A DNA stretch of 64,000 nt from Peribacillus frigoritolerans (lineage in GTDB: Bacteria; Bacillota; Bacilli; Bacillales; DSM-1321): contig NZ_CP158190.1 in assembly GCF_040250305.1 (NCBI RefSeq), positions 3,318,001-3,382,000 on the forward strand. Reading direction: 5' to 3'. The position numbers were made by a program, and so were the translations under genes. Shown here piece after piece: positions 1 to 8,828 of this stretch (its first letter is position 1; every line of letters begins with the position of its first letter). The notes beneath the pieces were generated by a model. It was given only the letters and a program-made list of their open reading frames with translations. It searched no databases and had not been told where the DNA came from.

Positions 1-43
1 TTGCATTTTGAGTTCTAACAATTCTTCTATCCACTTTTGCCAT
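1..43 (-). CDS. Start of a TetR-like regulator (partial, runs off the window)
   Basis: Reading leftwards from an ATG at 43, the 14 visible codons give MAKVDRRIVRTQNA. This resembles the basic N-terminus that precedes the helix-turn-helix of TetR/AcrR regulators. The gene would be divergent from the SDR gene at 232, the usual layout for a regulator and its target. A competing frame (ATG at 55, MVLITWQKW) sits nearer to an AGGGAAAG ribosome-site-like sequence, so the call rests on a very short stretch and is tentative. Confidence 0.35.
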   Translation of the reverse strand, partial: MAKVDRRIVRTQNA

Positions 44-231
44 GTTATTAACACCATACTTTCCCTGAGATAGTCGACAATTTTTATTGATTTGTTGTTT
101 AAACATCAAAACTGATTAAATTAACGATTTATATGCCTTGTTTTGTTTATATTTATATTTTAAATTATAGACAGATGTCGAGAAAACATCAATTGTAGTT
201 TTATTTTAATTTGAAAGGATGAAAACTCGAA

Positions 232-978
232 ATGACAATTGAAAACAAAGTAATTATAATCACTGGAGCCTCATCTGGAATTGGTGAAGCAACTGCAAAA
301 TTATTGGCCAGTAAAGGTGCTAAAGTTGTTTTGGGCGCTCGTCGCGAAGACAAATTAAAAGCATTGACTGAGGAAATTCAAAAAGCTGGTGGACAAGCTG
401 CCTATCGCGTCACAGATGTTGTTAATCCTGATGATAGTCAGCAGCCTGTTCAACAAGCTAAAGAGACTTTTGGTGGTGCCGATGTAATCTTCTTGAACGC
501 TGGAATAATGCCTAATTCACCACTTTCCGAATTAAAAACCAACGAATGGAACAGTATGGTTGACGTTAATATTAAAGGTGTATTGAATGGTATCGCCGCA
601 GTATTGCCAACATTTACATCGCAAAAGTCTGGACATATCATCACTACTTCATCAGTAGCTGGGCTTAAAGCTTACCCAGGCGGTGCGGTTTATGGCGCAA
701 CAAAGTGGGCTGTTCGTGATTTAATGGAAGTTTTGCGTATGGAATCTGCCCAAGAAGGTACTAACATCCGCACAGCTACTATTTATCCAGCAGCGATCAA
801 CACGGAATTGTTGGATACGATTACTGATAAGAATATTTCAGAAGGTATGACTGATTTGTACGAAAAATATGGTATCGCACCTGATCGAGTTGCAAATATT
901 GTGGCATTCGCGATTGATCAGCCAGAAGATACTAACATTAATGAGTTTACAATTGGACCAACAAGTCAACCTTGGTAA
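232..978 (+). CDS. SDR family NAD(P)-dependent oxidoreductase
   Basis: A classical short-chain dehydrogenase of 248 residues, the usual length for the family. The nucleotide-binding motif TGASSGIG is at residues 11-18. Paired arginines in GARRED (about 36-40) favour NADP(H). The structural NAG motif is at 89-91, and the catalytic Ser141, Tyr154 and Lys158 (YGATK) are all present. A GAAAGGATG ribosome site precedes the ATG. The protein is cytosolic; the substrate cannot be read from sequence. It stands alone, followed by a 17-bp hairpin, and is probably controlled by the divergent TetR-like gene at its left. Confidence 0.93.
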   Translation: MTIENKVIIITGASSGIGEATAKLLASKGAKVVLGARREDKLKALTEEIQKAGGQAAYRVTDVVNPDDSQQPVQQAKETFGGADVIFLNAGIMPNSPLSELKTNEWNSMVDVNIKGVLNGIAAVLPTFTSQKSGHIITTSSVAGLKAYPGGAVYGATKWAVRDLMEVLRMESAQEGTNIRTATIYPAAINTELLDTITDKNISEGMTDLYEKYGIAPDRVANIVAFAIDQPEDTNINEFTIGPTSQPW

Positions 979-1020
979 AAATTACAAGATGAGATAAAAC
1001 TAAGAGCTATTCATTTTCTA

Positions 1021-1059
1021 AAGCTTAGGCTGTCGAGTAGACCTCGACAGCCTAAGCTT
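1021..1059 (+). terminator. 17-bp perfect hairpin after the SDR gene
   Basis: Arms 1021-1037 and 1043-1059 are exact reverse complements around a 5-nt loop (tagac). It lies 42 nt after the SDR stop. There is no good T-run after it, so it may work as a weak or bidirectional terminator. Confidence 0.6.
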
Positions 1060-1272
1060 TATACTTTGAAATTTATTCAGAGGCAGGAACAAAGAGGAGT
1101 TCAAAAAAACTGATATCGTTTAAAAGGTCTGGATATTAATGGAGAAAACAGCCAAATGAAAACTGTAATCACTTATTGAAAAAGTTATCTAAATGATAGG
1201 TAAAGGCCTTAAATAACTCCCCTTTTACGAAACTACAAAATGACACTGTACTGAAAGAAGGAGATCCATTTT

Positions 1273-1474
1273 ATGACTAAATGAAATAACTTGCTGATTT
1301 TCATATTGACCATAGGAGTTTTCGGCATCATAAATACCGAAATGGGGGTTATTTATATCAGGACTGGGTACACAATACGTCGTATTAGTGGGAATCCTAT
1401 CATTGATTCTAAGTTTGGCAACTATCTTACTTAGAAACTACATGTTTACTCCTACACAACAACTATCTAGATAA
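1273..1474 (+). pseudogene. MFS transporter remnant with internal deletion
   Basis: An AAGGAG site at 1258-1263 precedes ATG 1273. The first codons read MTK, then a stop, then NNLLIFILTIGVFGIINTEM, which looks like the first membrane helix of an MFS (drug/sugar efflux) protein. About 30 codons in, at roughly 1362, the reading moves to the +1 frame and gives LGTQYVVLVGILSLILSL...NYMFTPTQQLSR and a stop at 1472-1474, typical of the last helix and tail of the same kind of protein. The middle of the gene, about 320 codons in a normal MFS protein, is missing. The stop codon at position 4 and the frame change show that it is dead. Confidence 0.7.
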
Positions 1475-1600
1475 GCGATAAAGTAATTACTAGGAGCCAT
1501 TAAGATATTCTTTGTTTTGTTTTTGCAATCATTTTTTCCCACTTCATTATCTTTTATTAATATAAACAAGGCTAAATTTTTCTTCGATTAAGAAAATGAC

Positions 1601-1633
1601 AAAAAAAAAGATCTAGTACAAATGACTAGATTC
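1601..1633 (-). terminator. Terminator overlapping the end of the small CDS
   Basis: On the minus strand ATCTAGT pairs with ACTAGAT (1625-1631 with 1611-1617), followed by nine T. The TAG stop of the 75-residue gene (1626-1628) lies inside the stem. Confidence 0.75.
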
Positions 1634-1853
1634 TCTTTTTAATTTCTTCCCTTATTGATTCAATGATAGTACCTGATAAATTTGCTGGAAGAGATGAATT
1701 ATCCTCAAAAACCCATGTATTAATTACTTCAAGATCTTCTTTTTTAAAAGTAATGCTATAATCTTTATATTTGTGAGTAAAATCAGCTGTAACCGATTCT
1801 TCACCATCAAACTCGTCATCAATAATCATATTTTTTATTTCATATGGCTTCAC
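1626..1853 (-). CDS. Small hypothetical protein, 75 residues
   Basis: I do not recognise a family. The product is acidic and charged with no signal or membrane segment, so it is likely cytosolic. It is believable as a gene because an AAAAGGAGA ribosome site (1861-1869) stands at the right distance from a GTG start at 1853, and because the stop is embedded in a well-formed intrinsic terminator. It is monocistronic, between the MFS remnant and the lyase gene. Confidence 0.7.
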   Translation of the reverse strand: MKPYEIKNMIIDDEFDGEESVTADFTHKYKDYSITFKKEDLEVINTWVFEDNSSLPANLSGTIIESIREEIKKRI

Positions 1854-2091
1854 GATGTACTCTCCTTTTTATCATTCTTGTATATAGAATTGGCTTTATA
1901 TGATTGTTTATTCATTTTTTTCACGCTAAACCAATTCATAAATCAAAAAGTCGATACCATCATTAACTTTGTGGTTATCTATAAGGGAGTTAAGTAGGTA
2001 TAGTTGAGCATTCTTATTTTCTCTCCCTCACACTTCTTCATTATTCAGATAATAATACTTAAAAGGCGTCGTTTTTTACCCCTAGTTTCAG

Positions 2092-3510
2092 CTATTTATG
2101 TAATCTGGAGTTTAACAAATGTTGCATCTTTACAGAATCAATTAAGTTTGCAGGATTTAGTAACTCAGCCGCTTCCGCTTCACTTAAAAGTCCTTTTTCA
2201 ACTGCTACTTCTCTTACTGTTAGTTTTCTTTCGTATGCTGCTAAAGCTACTTCGTTTGCTGCTTGATACCCGAAAAGAGAAGAAATAACCACGGACAAAG
2301 ATAACGAACTTTCCGCATTATTCAAACAAACCATTTTATTTGCTTCAATACCATTTAGGCACTTTTCAGTAAACAGGGTAATGCATTTGGTCAAAATAGA
2401 AAATGAATCAAATATATTTTTTAAAATAATCGGTTCCCAGATGTTCAAATCCAGTTCGCCACGATCTACAGCGAAGGTAATTGCTTGATCATTTCCATAG
2501 ACATCAAAACAAACTTGCATCATCATTTCAGGTATACATGGATTGATTTTCCCAGGCATAATGGAAGAACCGGGCTGTACCGCCGGCAATATGATTTCAG
2601 CGAATCCCGCCCTTGGTCCTGATGAAAGTAACCTTAAATCGCTAGCCATTTTTGATAATCCACTCGATAATCCTTTTAAACAAGAAGATATCTTTATATA
2701 AATGTCTGCATTTTGCAGTCCATCGAAAAAATTATCCATTTTGATAACAGCTACCTGTGATATCTCTGGTAAATACTCGTACATCTTTTCAGTATAGCCA
2801 GGCGCTACTCCGATACCTGTCCCCACTGCAGTTGCACCTATTACAATAGACAAACAATCTTTTTGCCGTTTTTTCATTTCTATTATTTGTCTCTTGATAA
2901 AAGAATGATACCCGCTAAATTGCTGTCCTAGAGTAATTGGTACGGCATCTTGGAGACAAGTTCTTGCTATTTTTACAACACCTGAAAATTCATCCGTTTT
3001 ATTCGCCAATGTTCGTTCGATTTTATTTAAACTGATTAATAAATCATCTATATAGAAAAAGCAAGCCATCTTCATTGCACTTGCAAGCACGTCATTCGTA
3101 GATTGAGACATGTTAACATGTTCATTTGGATGTATACAATCATATCCTTTATAACCAGTGAGTAATTCATTTGCCCGGTTGGCTATTACTTCGTTTACGT
3201 TCATATTTATTGAAATTCCTCCGCCAGCGTGATAAATGTCAACAGGAAATTGATTTTCCATTTCTCCATTCACTATTTCGTCTATCGCTTGGCATATTAC
3301 ATCTTTCTTCTCAGGATCAAGAGCTCCTACACTATGGTTAGACAATGCAGCTGCTTTTTTTATATAGGCCATGCTTTTTATTAAGTGGGGGTATAATTCT
3401 ATCGTCAATCCGGAAATTGAGAAGTTCTGACAGGCCCGCGCCGTTTGTATTCCATAATAAACGTCTTCATCAATTTCCAATACTCCGATTAAATCTTTTT
3501 CAACTCGCAT
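2092..3510 (-). CDS. Aspartase/fumarase-superfamily lyase (second paralogue)
   Basis: At 472 residues it has the length and order of aspartate ammonia-lyase. It shows the N-terminal YYGIQT motif (18-23), the NMSQSTNDV substrate loop (133-141) and the flexible signature loop GSSIMPGKINP (314-324). Such enzymes cleave a C-N or C-O bond of an aspartate- or malate-like substrate to give fumarate. The conserved RTHLQDA motif of aspartases and class II fumarases reads RTCLQDA here (Cys185 for His), so the substrate may not be plain aspartate. AGGGAGT precedes the ATG. It lies behind a terminator after the alcohol dehydrogenase and may be a read-through member of that operon. Confidence 0.88.
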   Translation of the reverse strand: MRVEKDLIGVLEIDEDVYYGIQTARACQNFSISGLTIELYPHLIKSMAYIKKAAALSNHSVGALDPEKKDVICQAIDEIVNGEMENQFPVDIYHAGGGISINMNVNEVIANRANELLTGYKGYDCIHPNEHVNMSQSTNDVLASAMKMACFFYIDDLLISLNKIERTLANKTDEFSGVVKIARTCLQDAVPITLGQQFSGYHSFIKRQIIEMKKRQKDCLSIVIGATAVGTGIGVAPGYTEKMYEYLPEISQVAVIKMDNFFDGLQNADIYIKISSCLKGLSSGLSKMASDLRLLSSGPRAGFAEIILPAVQPGSSIMPGKINPCIPEMMMQVCFDVYGNDQAITFAVDRGELDLNIWEPIILKNIFDSFSILTKCITLFTEKCLNGIEANKMVCLNNAESSLSLSVVISSLFGYQAANEVALAAYERKLTVREVAVEKGLLSEAEAAELLNPANLIDSVKMQHLLNSRLHK

Positions 3511-3541
3511 TTTATAATACTCCCTTCATTAACTGTCAGAA

Positions 3542-3591
3542 CAAAAAGAAAGGTGTTTAAATAGATTAATAATAGCAATTTAAACACCTTT
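3542..3591 (-). terminator. Intrinsic terminator between ADH and lyase
   Basis: AAAGGTGTTTAAAT (3549-3562) pairs with 3578-3591. On the minus strand the hairpin is followed by CTTTTTG. It separates the ADH gene from the lyase at 3510 and probably reduces expression of the lyase. Confidence 0.75.
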
Positions 3592-3617
3592 CACTTATAT
3601 GGAATTAAGTATGAAAA

Positions 3618-4733
3618 TTAATCGTTAAACTCAATCACTGCTCTTCCCACGTTGACACAATTGCAGTCTTGGAAAGAGTTAAACGCTTGGTTAATATTTT
3701 CTAATTCAATTCGATCTAACACTAGCTCATCTAATTTAAATTTTCCATCTAAATACATTTGCGCAATCATTGGGAAATCGCGGAATGGCTGGGTATCTCC
3801 ATAAAAACTTCCTTTTAATACCTTACCGACTCTGTGGAATCCTCCAGCTGGAAGGTTCAATGTTTTTTCTGGATTAAATGCGCCAACGACAACCACGGTT
3901 CCACCTTTTCTAGTGCTCTTCCATGCACTTTCGGTCGCAACAGTATGACCCGAGCAATCTATAGCAAAATGAACACCTAAACCTCTTGTCAGTTCTTTCA
4001 GCGCAGCTTCGACATCCACTTCAGCTGAATTAATCGTATGGGTTGCACCAAACTGTTTGGCAATTTCCAAATTAGCAGATTTCACATCACAGGCAATAAT
4101 TTTAGATGCACCTGCTATATGCGCTCCTTGAATTGCATTTACACCCACGCCACCAATACCAAATATTGCAACAGTGGAACCAGGTGTAACACCTGCTGCA
4201 TTCACTGCGGCTCCAAAACCAGTTGCCACTCCGCATCCGATTAACGAAGCTTGTGCAAAAGGCATTTCATCTGGCAACTTTACACATGCCATTTCGGGAA
4301 CAACCGCAAATTCTGCAAAAGTGGATAATAAAGAGTTGTGGTAAACTTGCTTACCATCTTGACTAAGCCTTGTAGTGCCATCAAGCAGTGTTCCATCAAA
4401 CATTGGTCCAAATGCAGCCTCACATAAATGCACATCTCCTGTTACACAAAATTCACATTTCCCGCAATATGGAACCCAGCTTAAAGCTACTCTATCACCA
4501 GCTTTGACACTTGTAACATTAGAACCTACTGCCTCGACAATTCCTGATCCTTCATGACCAAGAATAGTAGGTGTTGGCGTCGATTTATCATTCAAAGCAT
4601 TTAAATCGCTATGACATACACCTGTTGCTTTGATTTTCACAAGTACTTCATTCGATTTTGGTTCACTAAGATTTACTTGTTGAATGGATAATGGTTTACC
4701 TACTTCAGTCATTATAGCTGCATTTATTTTCAT
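3618..4733 (-). CDS. Zn-dependent alcohol dehydrogenase (MDR family)
   Basis: A medium-chain dehydrogenase of 371 residues. Catalytic zinc ligands are visible as Cys40-His41 (GVCHSD) and His60-Glu61 (GHE). A full set of structural-zinc cysteines is at 90, 93, 96 and 104. The Rossmann segment GIGGVGVNAIQG lies near residue 195. It oxidises a primary alcohol to the aldehyde with NAD; aryl or alkyl substrates are both possible. I chose ATG 4733 because it has an AGAGGG site and begins with the family's usual N-terminus. The longer frame from 4820 would overlap the upstream aldehyde dehydrogenase. Placement 28 bp after that gene implies consecutive alcohol-to-aldehyde-to-acid steps. Confidence 0.92.
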   Translation of the reverse strand: MKINAAIMTEVGKPLSIQQVNLSEPKSNEVLVKIKATGVCHSDLNALNDKSTPTPTILGHEGSGIVEAVGSNVTSVKAGDRVALSWVPYCGKCEFCVTGDVHLCEAAFGPMFDGTLLDGTTRLSQDGKQVYHNSLLSTFAEFAVVPEMACVKLPDEMPFAQASLIGCGVATGFGAAVNAAGVTPGSTVAIFGIGGVGVNAIQGAHIAGASKIIACDVKSANLEIAKQFGATHTINSAEVDVEAALKELTRGLGVHFAIDCSGHTVATESAWKSTRKGGTVVVVGAFNPEKTLNLPAGGFHRVGKVLKGSFYGDTQPFRDFPMIAQMYLDGKFKLDELVLDRIELENINQAFNSFQDCNCVNVGRAVIEFND

Positions 4734-4761
4734 TGTACGATTCCCTCTTTTATGTGAATTT

Positions 4762-6282
4762 TCAATACGCGAACCAAATAGCTTTTGTTTTTGTGAAAGC
4801 CTGTAATGAATGAATGGCATATTCTTTGCCCCATCCGCTTTGCTTCAGACCTCCAAATGGGCTAGCAAAGTCATAGCAACCATATTTATTAACGAAAACC
4901 ATACCCGCCTCGAGCTGGTTTGCTACGCGATGAGCACGGGATGCATCACCTGTCCAAAGTCCTGCCCCAAGTCCATAAATAGTATCGTTTGCCTTCATGA
5001 CAACTTCTTCTTCAGTTTCGAATGGGATGATGCAGAGTACGGGTCCGAAAATCTCTTCCTGTGCAATTTTCATTTTATTATCAACATCAGCAAAAATAGT
5101 CGGTTGAACAAAATAGCCTTTCCCATTTGTTCCCGTTGTATCTCGTTCCCCTCCAGCTACGATTCGGGCGCCTTGATTTTTACCACTCTCAATGTAATTT
5201 AAGATAGACTCCATATGCTCCTTGGACACTTGTGCACCTTGATCGCTCCTAGGATCGAATGGGTCACCACATTTATAATTTTTAGCGTACTCGGCAATTT
5301 TCGTGACAACTTCATCATAAATTTCACGTTGGGCAAATAAACGGGTTGGTGCAGAACATTTCTCACCTTTATGTGTAAATAACCCATAAAATGAACGTTC
5401 GATTGCTGCATCCAAATCCGGGAAATCACTAAAGATGATGTTAGGTGACTTACCGCCAAGTTCTAACGTTACAGGTTTTAAATTGCTATCAGCTGAGTCG
5501 TGGATTAATTTTTTTCCGATATTCGTACTGCCTGTGAACGATAATTTATCTATATCCATGTGACGACTAATATAAGAACCAACCTCACCATCTCCGAGAA
5601 CTAAATTAATTACACCCTTCGGCAACACTCCTGCTTCATCAATAATTTCAAACAACCGAATAGCAGAATATGAGGTTTTATCCGCTGGTTTTAAAATAAC
5701 CGTGTTTCCCATCGATAAGGCAGGTGACAGTTTTAAAACAGCCATTTGAATCGGAAAGTTGAAAGGTACAATTTGTCCGCATACACCGATTGGATCTCTT
5801 GTGGTGACACTTAAGAAATTACCTTCAACCGGATTGTTTTCACCATAATATTTATCTGTCCACCCAGCGTAATATTCAAATAAATCTGCTGCTTCCTGTA
5901 CATCATCGTTATAGGCTTCTGTATATAATTTTCCGTTATCAAGCGCTTCCAATGTTGCAAGCTCTGCATGATGATCCTGAATAAGTTCGCTGATTTTCCG
6001 TAATGCCTTTCCTCTTTCCTTTCGGCTCATTTCTTTCCATGATCCCTGTTTTAAAGCAGTTTTGGCTGCTTGTATCGCTGTATCGACGTCCTGCACTTCT
6101 GCTTGTTGAAAGTCACCTAAAATCTCTCCATTAGCTGGGTTGATTGATTCGATCACTTTATTGCCTGTGCTATCTACCCATTTTCCATTTATATATAGTT
6201 TTTTCGTTGTTTTAAGCCATTCATGGGCCCACTCCAGCTTTGGCTGTTCAATTCCTTCAAACGGTTTGTTTTCTAGTGACAT
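4762..6282 (-). CDS. Aldehyde dehydrogenase (NAD(P)-dependent)
   Basis: An ALDH-superfamily enzyme of 506 residues. The catalytic Asn175 (PFNFP), general base Glu274 (LELGGKSP) and nucleophile Cys309 (GEKCSAP) are all in place. It oxidises an aldehyde to the carboxylate in the cytosol. It starts 15 bp after the upstream lyase and ends 28 bp before the Zn-ADH, so the three genes are co-transcribed. The exact aldehyde is unknown. Confidence 0.94.
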   Translation of the reverse strand: MSLENKPFEGIEQPKLEWAHEWLKTTKKLYINGKWVDSTGNKVIESINPANGEILGDFQQAEVQDVDTAIQAAKTALKQGSWKEMSRKERGKALRKISELIQDHHAELATLEALDNGKLYTEAYNDDVQEAADLFEYYAGWTDKYYGENNPVEGNFLSVTTRDPIGVCGQIVPFNFPIQMAVLKLSPALSMGNTVILKPADKTSYSAIRLFEIIDEAGVLPKGVINLVLGDGEVGSYISRHMDIDKLSFTGSTNIGKKLIHDSADSNLKPVTLELGGKSPNIIFSDFPDLDAAIERSFYGLFTHKGEKCSAPTRLFAQREIYDEVVTKIAEYAKNYKCGDPFDPRSDQGAQVSKEHMESILNYIESGKNQGARIVAGGERDTTGTNGKGYFVQPTIFADVDNKMKIAQEEIFGPVLCIIPFETEEEVVMKANDTIYGLGAGLWTGDASRAHRVANQLEAGMVFVNKYGCYDFASPFGGLKQSGWGKEYAIHSLQAFTKTKAIWFAY

Positions 6283-6297
6283 GAGTCTATACCTCCA

Positions 6298-7632
6298 TTA
6301 TTCTAGTAATTTTTTTATAGATTCCCGATCATGTTCAATCATTAATTTGGAAACTGCCGAATAACCCAATCGTTCCTTCAGTTCCGTGATCACTGGAATA
6401 AAGGTATTTGAAAGTTCTCTACATCTTTCTTCATTGGATGTAATGTCCTTTAGACATCGCTCCGTAAAAGAATGAGCAGAGTTTGTTAGCATAGTTAGCC
6501 CATTCAATATATTGGCGCCAGCCATTCCTTCAAAAACATTTAAGTCTAGTTCACCATGTTCCAATGCAGCTTGAACAACCCGGTCACAACCTAGGACTTG
6601 AAAACAACTTTGAATCATCGTTTCAGGAACGACTGGATTCACTTTTCCTGGAAAAAAGGAAGAGCCGGCCTGAACAGATGGCAGGTTTATTTCTGAAAAC
6701 CCTGCTTCTGGACCAGATGAAAGTAATCTTAAATCTTTAGCAACTTTAATTAGAGATGTTGCTAATAAACTTAATTGCTTTGACATATTGGCCAAGTCAT
6801 CGATGTTTTGAGCTGCATCAAATAAATTATCACGTAATTCTACATTCATATTGGTTACTTCACGTAATTTCCCAATGACCACTTTTTTATATTTTTCCGG
6901 TGCACCCACGCCATTTCCAATGACAGTTGCTCCAAGATTAACAGTAAGCAATGACTTGATGGATACTTTTAAAGAATGGTGACGTCTTTTGAGTACCGAT
7001 GCATAACCACTGAAAACCTCACCTAGTTGAACGCGCATTGCATCCTGTAAACAAGTTCGTGAGATTGTCGTGATTTCAATAAACTCTTGTGATTTTTTTT
7101 CCATCGTATCGTGCATCTTTGTTAATTCATGATCCAATCTTTCAAAACAGCGTACGATTGCCAGACGAATAGATGTATGACATACATCCGATGTGGACTG
7201 TGAAGCGTTTACATGTTCAATGGGATGAACAGGCGTATAAGAACCTAAAGCTACTTCTAAAGATTCATTTGCTAAATTGGCTAACACCTCATTTACATTC
7301 ATATTCGTACCTATCCCACCGCCTCCATGCAAAATATCTACAATAAAGTGGTCTTGATAGTCCCCTTGAATTAATTGATCACAAGCATTTACTATTGCAG
7401 TCCCAATAGAAGGGGCTAAAATACCAGCCTCCAGATTAGCTGATGCAGCCGCTTTCTTGACCATGGCTAATGACACGATATATTCCGGAAAATTCTTTAA
7501 TAATTGACCCGAGAAAGATAGATTTTTTACTGTTCTCAATGTTTGGATACCGTATAAAGCATTTTTGGGGATATCTAACTTGCCAAAGCAATCTCTTTCT
7601 ATACGTTTGTCAAACTTATCATTCTGACTTAT
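6298..7632 (-). CDS. Aspartase/fumarase-superfamily lyase (first paralogue) with non-canonical start
   Basis: Same superfamily as the gene at 2092, with the signature loop GSSFFPGKVNP. Two active-site positions deviate: RTHLQDA reads RTCLQDA and STNDV reads STSDV. The first usable start is TTG 7539 (413 residues), but the frame stays clearly homologous upstream (FGKLDIPKNALYGIQTLRTV). It reaches an excellent ribosome site, AGGAGGG at 7639-7645, followed six bases later by ATA (7632-7630). No ATG, GTG or TTG exists in frame between the preceding stop and TTG 7539. I annotate from ATA (444 residues); a weak rare start or a start-codon mutation are both possible. First gene of the lyase-ALDH-ADH operon. 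Confidence 0.82.
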   Translation of the reverse strand: MSQNDKFDKRIERDCFGKLDIPKNALYGIQTLRTVKNLSFSGQLLKNFPEYIVSLAMVKKAAASANLEAGILAPSIGTAIVNACDQLIQGDYQDHFIVDILHGGGGIGTNMNVNEVLANLANESLEVALGSYTPVHPIEHVNASQSTSDVCHTSIRLAIVRCFERLDHELTKMHDTMEKKSQEFIEITTISRTCLQDAMRVQLGEVFSGYASVLKRRHHSLKVSIKSLLTVNLGATVIGNGVGAPEKYKKVVIGKLREVTNMNVELRDNLFDAAQNIDDLANMSKQLSLLATSLIKVAKDLRLLSSGPEAGFSEINLPSVQAGSSFFPGKVNPVVPETMIQSCFQVLGCDRVVQAALEHGELDLNVFEGMAGANILNGLTMLTNSAHSFTERCLKDITSNEERCRELSNTFIPVITELKERLGYSAVSKLMIEHDRESIKKLLE

Positions 7633-7703
7633 TGAAATCCCTCCTACTATTTTAATAGCTTTTATCCATGTAGCCTCTATTCTACAAAGACGGATGCATA
7701 TTT

Positions 7704-7738
7704 GTTCACATAACGAACATTAAGTTCACATAAAGAAC
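7704..7738. promoter_or_regulatory. Tandem IclR-type operator upstream of the lyase operon
   Basis: Two 15-bp palindromic boxes, GTTCACATAACGAAC (7704-7718) and GTTCACATAAAGAAC (7724-7738), are separated by 5 bp, giving a 20-bp period (about two helical turns). The same block recurs at 8867-8901. It lies between the lyase operon and iclR. IclR regulators commonly bind such paired palindromes. Confidence 0.75.
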
Positions 7739-7851
7739 ATATCGCTATTATAGAACCAAGTACATTATCAGTCAATGATAATTAGTGAATTTTTAGATTT
7801 ATTTGATTATGGTGAAATCACTGATTTTTTTATTACAACAACCAGAAATGA

Positions 7852-7882
7852 TTGACATTCCATTATTCCGTTGCGCTATAAT
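7852..7882 (+). promoter_or_regulatory. Promoter of the iclR gene (leaderless)
   Basis: A perfect -35 TTGACA (7852-7857) and perfect -10 TATAAT (7877-7882) are 19 bp apart. Transcription would start about 7 nt after the -10, at or next to the A of the ATG at 7889. Confidence 0.7.
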
Positions 7883-7888
7883 AAATAA

Positions 7889-8683
7889 ATGGAAAATAAT
7901 AATCAGAACACAACAAAACAAACCAGTAATAAAGAAAGTTCTTCTGTACAGGCCGTTGAACGCGCTCTATTGCTTTTGAAGTTTATCGGAGAAAGTCCAT
8001 CACCCATTTCAGTCGGTGATTTGGCCAAAAAGGCAGAGCTGAACCGTACCACGGCCTGGCGTTTGATCGGAACACTTGAATATCAAGGCTTTGTGGAAAA
8101 GGATCCTGTTTCAAAAGGCTATCAGCTCGGATATGCCCTTTATCAATTAACTTCTCAACATGATCAATATGGAGCTCTCATACGAAGAGCTCGAAGAACG
8201 CTAGTAGAATTAAAAGAAGAAGTCGGTGAAACTGTACTACTTAGTGTTCCTAAGCATGATGGAACTCTAACTATTGATCAAATTGATACCGATCATAGTG
8301 TTAGGCTGGTTGACTATTCAAATACCACATCACCTTTACACTGCACATCCAACGGAAAGATTTTATTAAGTTTGCTACCTAAAGAGGAGTTGAACATTTT
8401 ATTAGAGCAGACTCTTAAACCATTTTCCAAATATACAATTACGGATCCAGAAGAACTGCGAAAAGAACTTGAAAAAATTCATATTCAAAAAGTTGGAACA
8501 TCAATTGGAGAATTTGATGAAAATGAAAATGCAATTTCAGCTCCTATCTTTGACAAAAAAAAGAATCTAGTTGCTTTCATCACACTAGGTGGACCGAGTT
8601 TTCGCTTAACAGAGGAAGCTTTATTACAATTAAAGGACCGGATGCTAGACGCTGCTAAAAAAATCGAAGACCAGTTAGAATGA
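7889..8683 (+). CDS. IclR family transcriptional regulator
   Basis: A 264-residue protein with the two-domain IclR layout. There is an N-terminal winged helix-turn-helix (about 20-80, with VGDLAKKAELNRTTAWRLIG) and a C-terminal effector-binding GAF-like domain (about 100-260, with the family's CTSNGK and IGEFDENENAISAP segments). It lies between the lyase operon and the MFS importer and is the natural candidate to bind the tandem palindromes before both. There is no Shine-Dalgarno sequence, and the -10 box ends only 6 nt before the ATG, so the message is predicted to be leaderless. It is followed by an intrinsic terminator. Confidence 0.93.
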   Translation: MENNNQNTTKQTSNKESSSVQAVERALLLLKFIGESPSPISVGDLAKKAELNRTTAWRLIGTLEYQGFVEKDPVSKGYQLGYALYQLTSQHDQYGALIRRARRTLVELKEEVGETVLLSVPKHDGTLTIDQIDTDHSVRLVDYSNTTSPLHCTSNGKILLSLLPKEELNILLEQTLKPFSKYTITDPEELRKELEKIHIQKVGTSIGEFDENENAISAPIFDKKKNLVAFITLGGPSFRLTEEALLQLKDRMLDAAKKIEDQLE

Positions 8684-8715
8684 GCTATAATATCTTATAA
8701 AACCGCATTTGAAAT

Positions 8716-8767
8716 AAAAAAACGATGCTGTCATTTTACGGATTGTAAATGATGGCATCGTCTTTTT
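8716..8767 (+). terminator. Terminator of the iclR gene
   Basis: ACGATGCTGTCATTT (8722-8736) pairs, with two wobble positions, with 8747-8761. CTTTTTG follows. Confidence 0.85.
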
Positions 8768-8828
8768 GTGTGTGGGTTCTCTACAACCACCTTATTTAAA
8801 CGGAAAATTTTAAATATTTTAAAAGAGT

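Noticed and set aside
2004..2288. 94-codon plus-strand frame
   Set aside because: It is the antisense shadow of the lyase gene end, with Leu-rich composition caused by the complementary codons.
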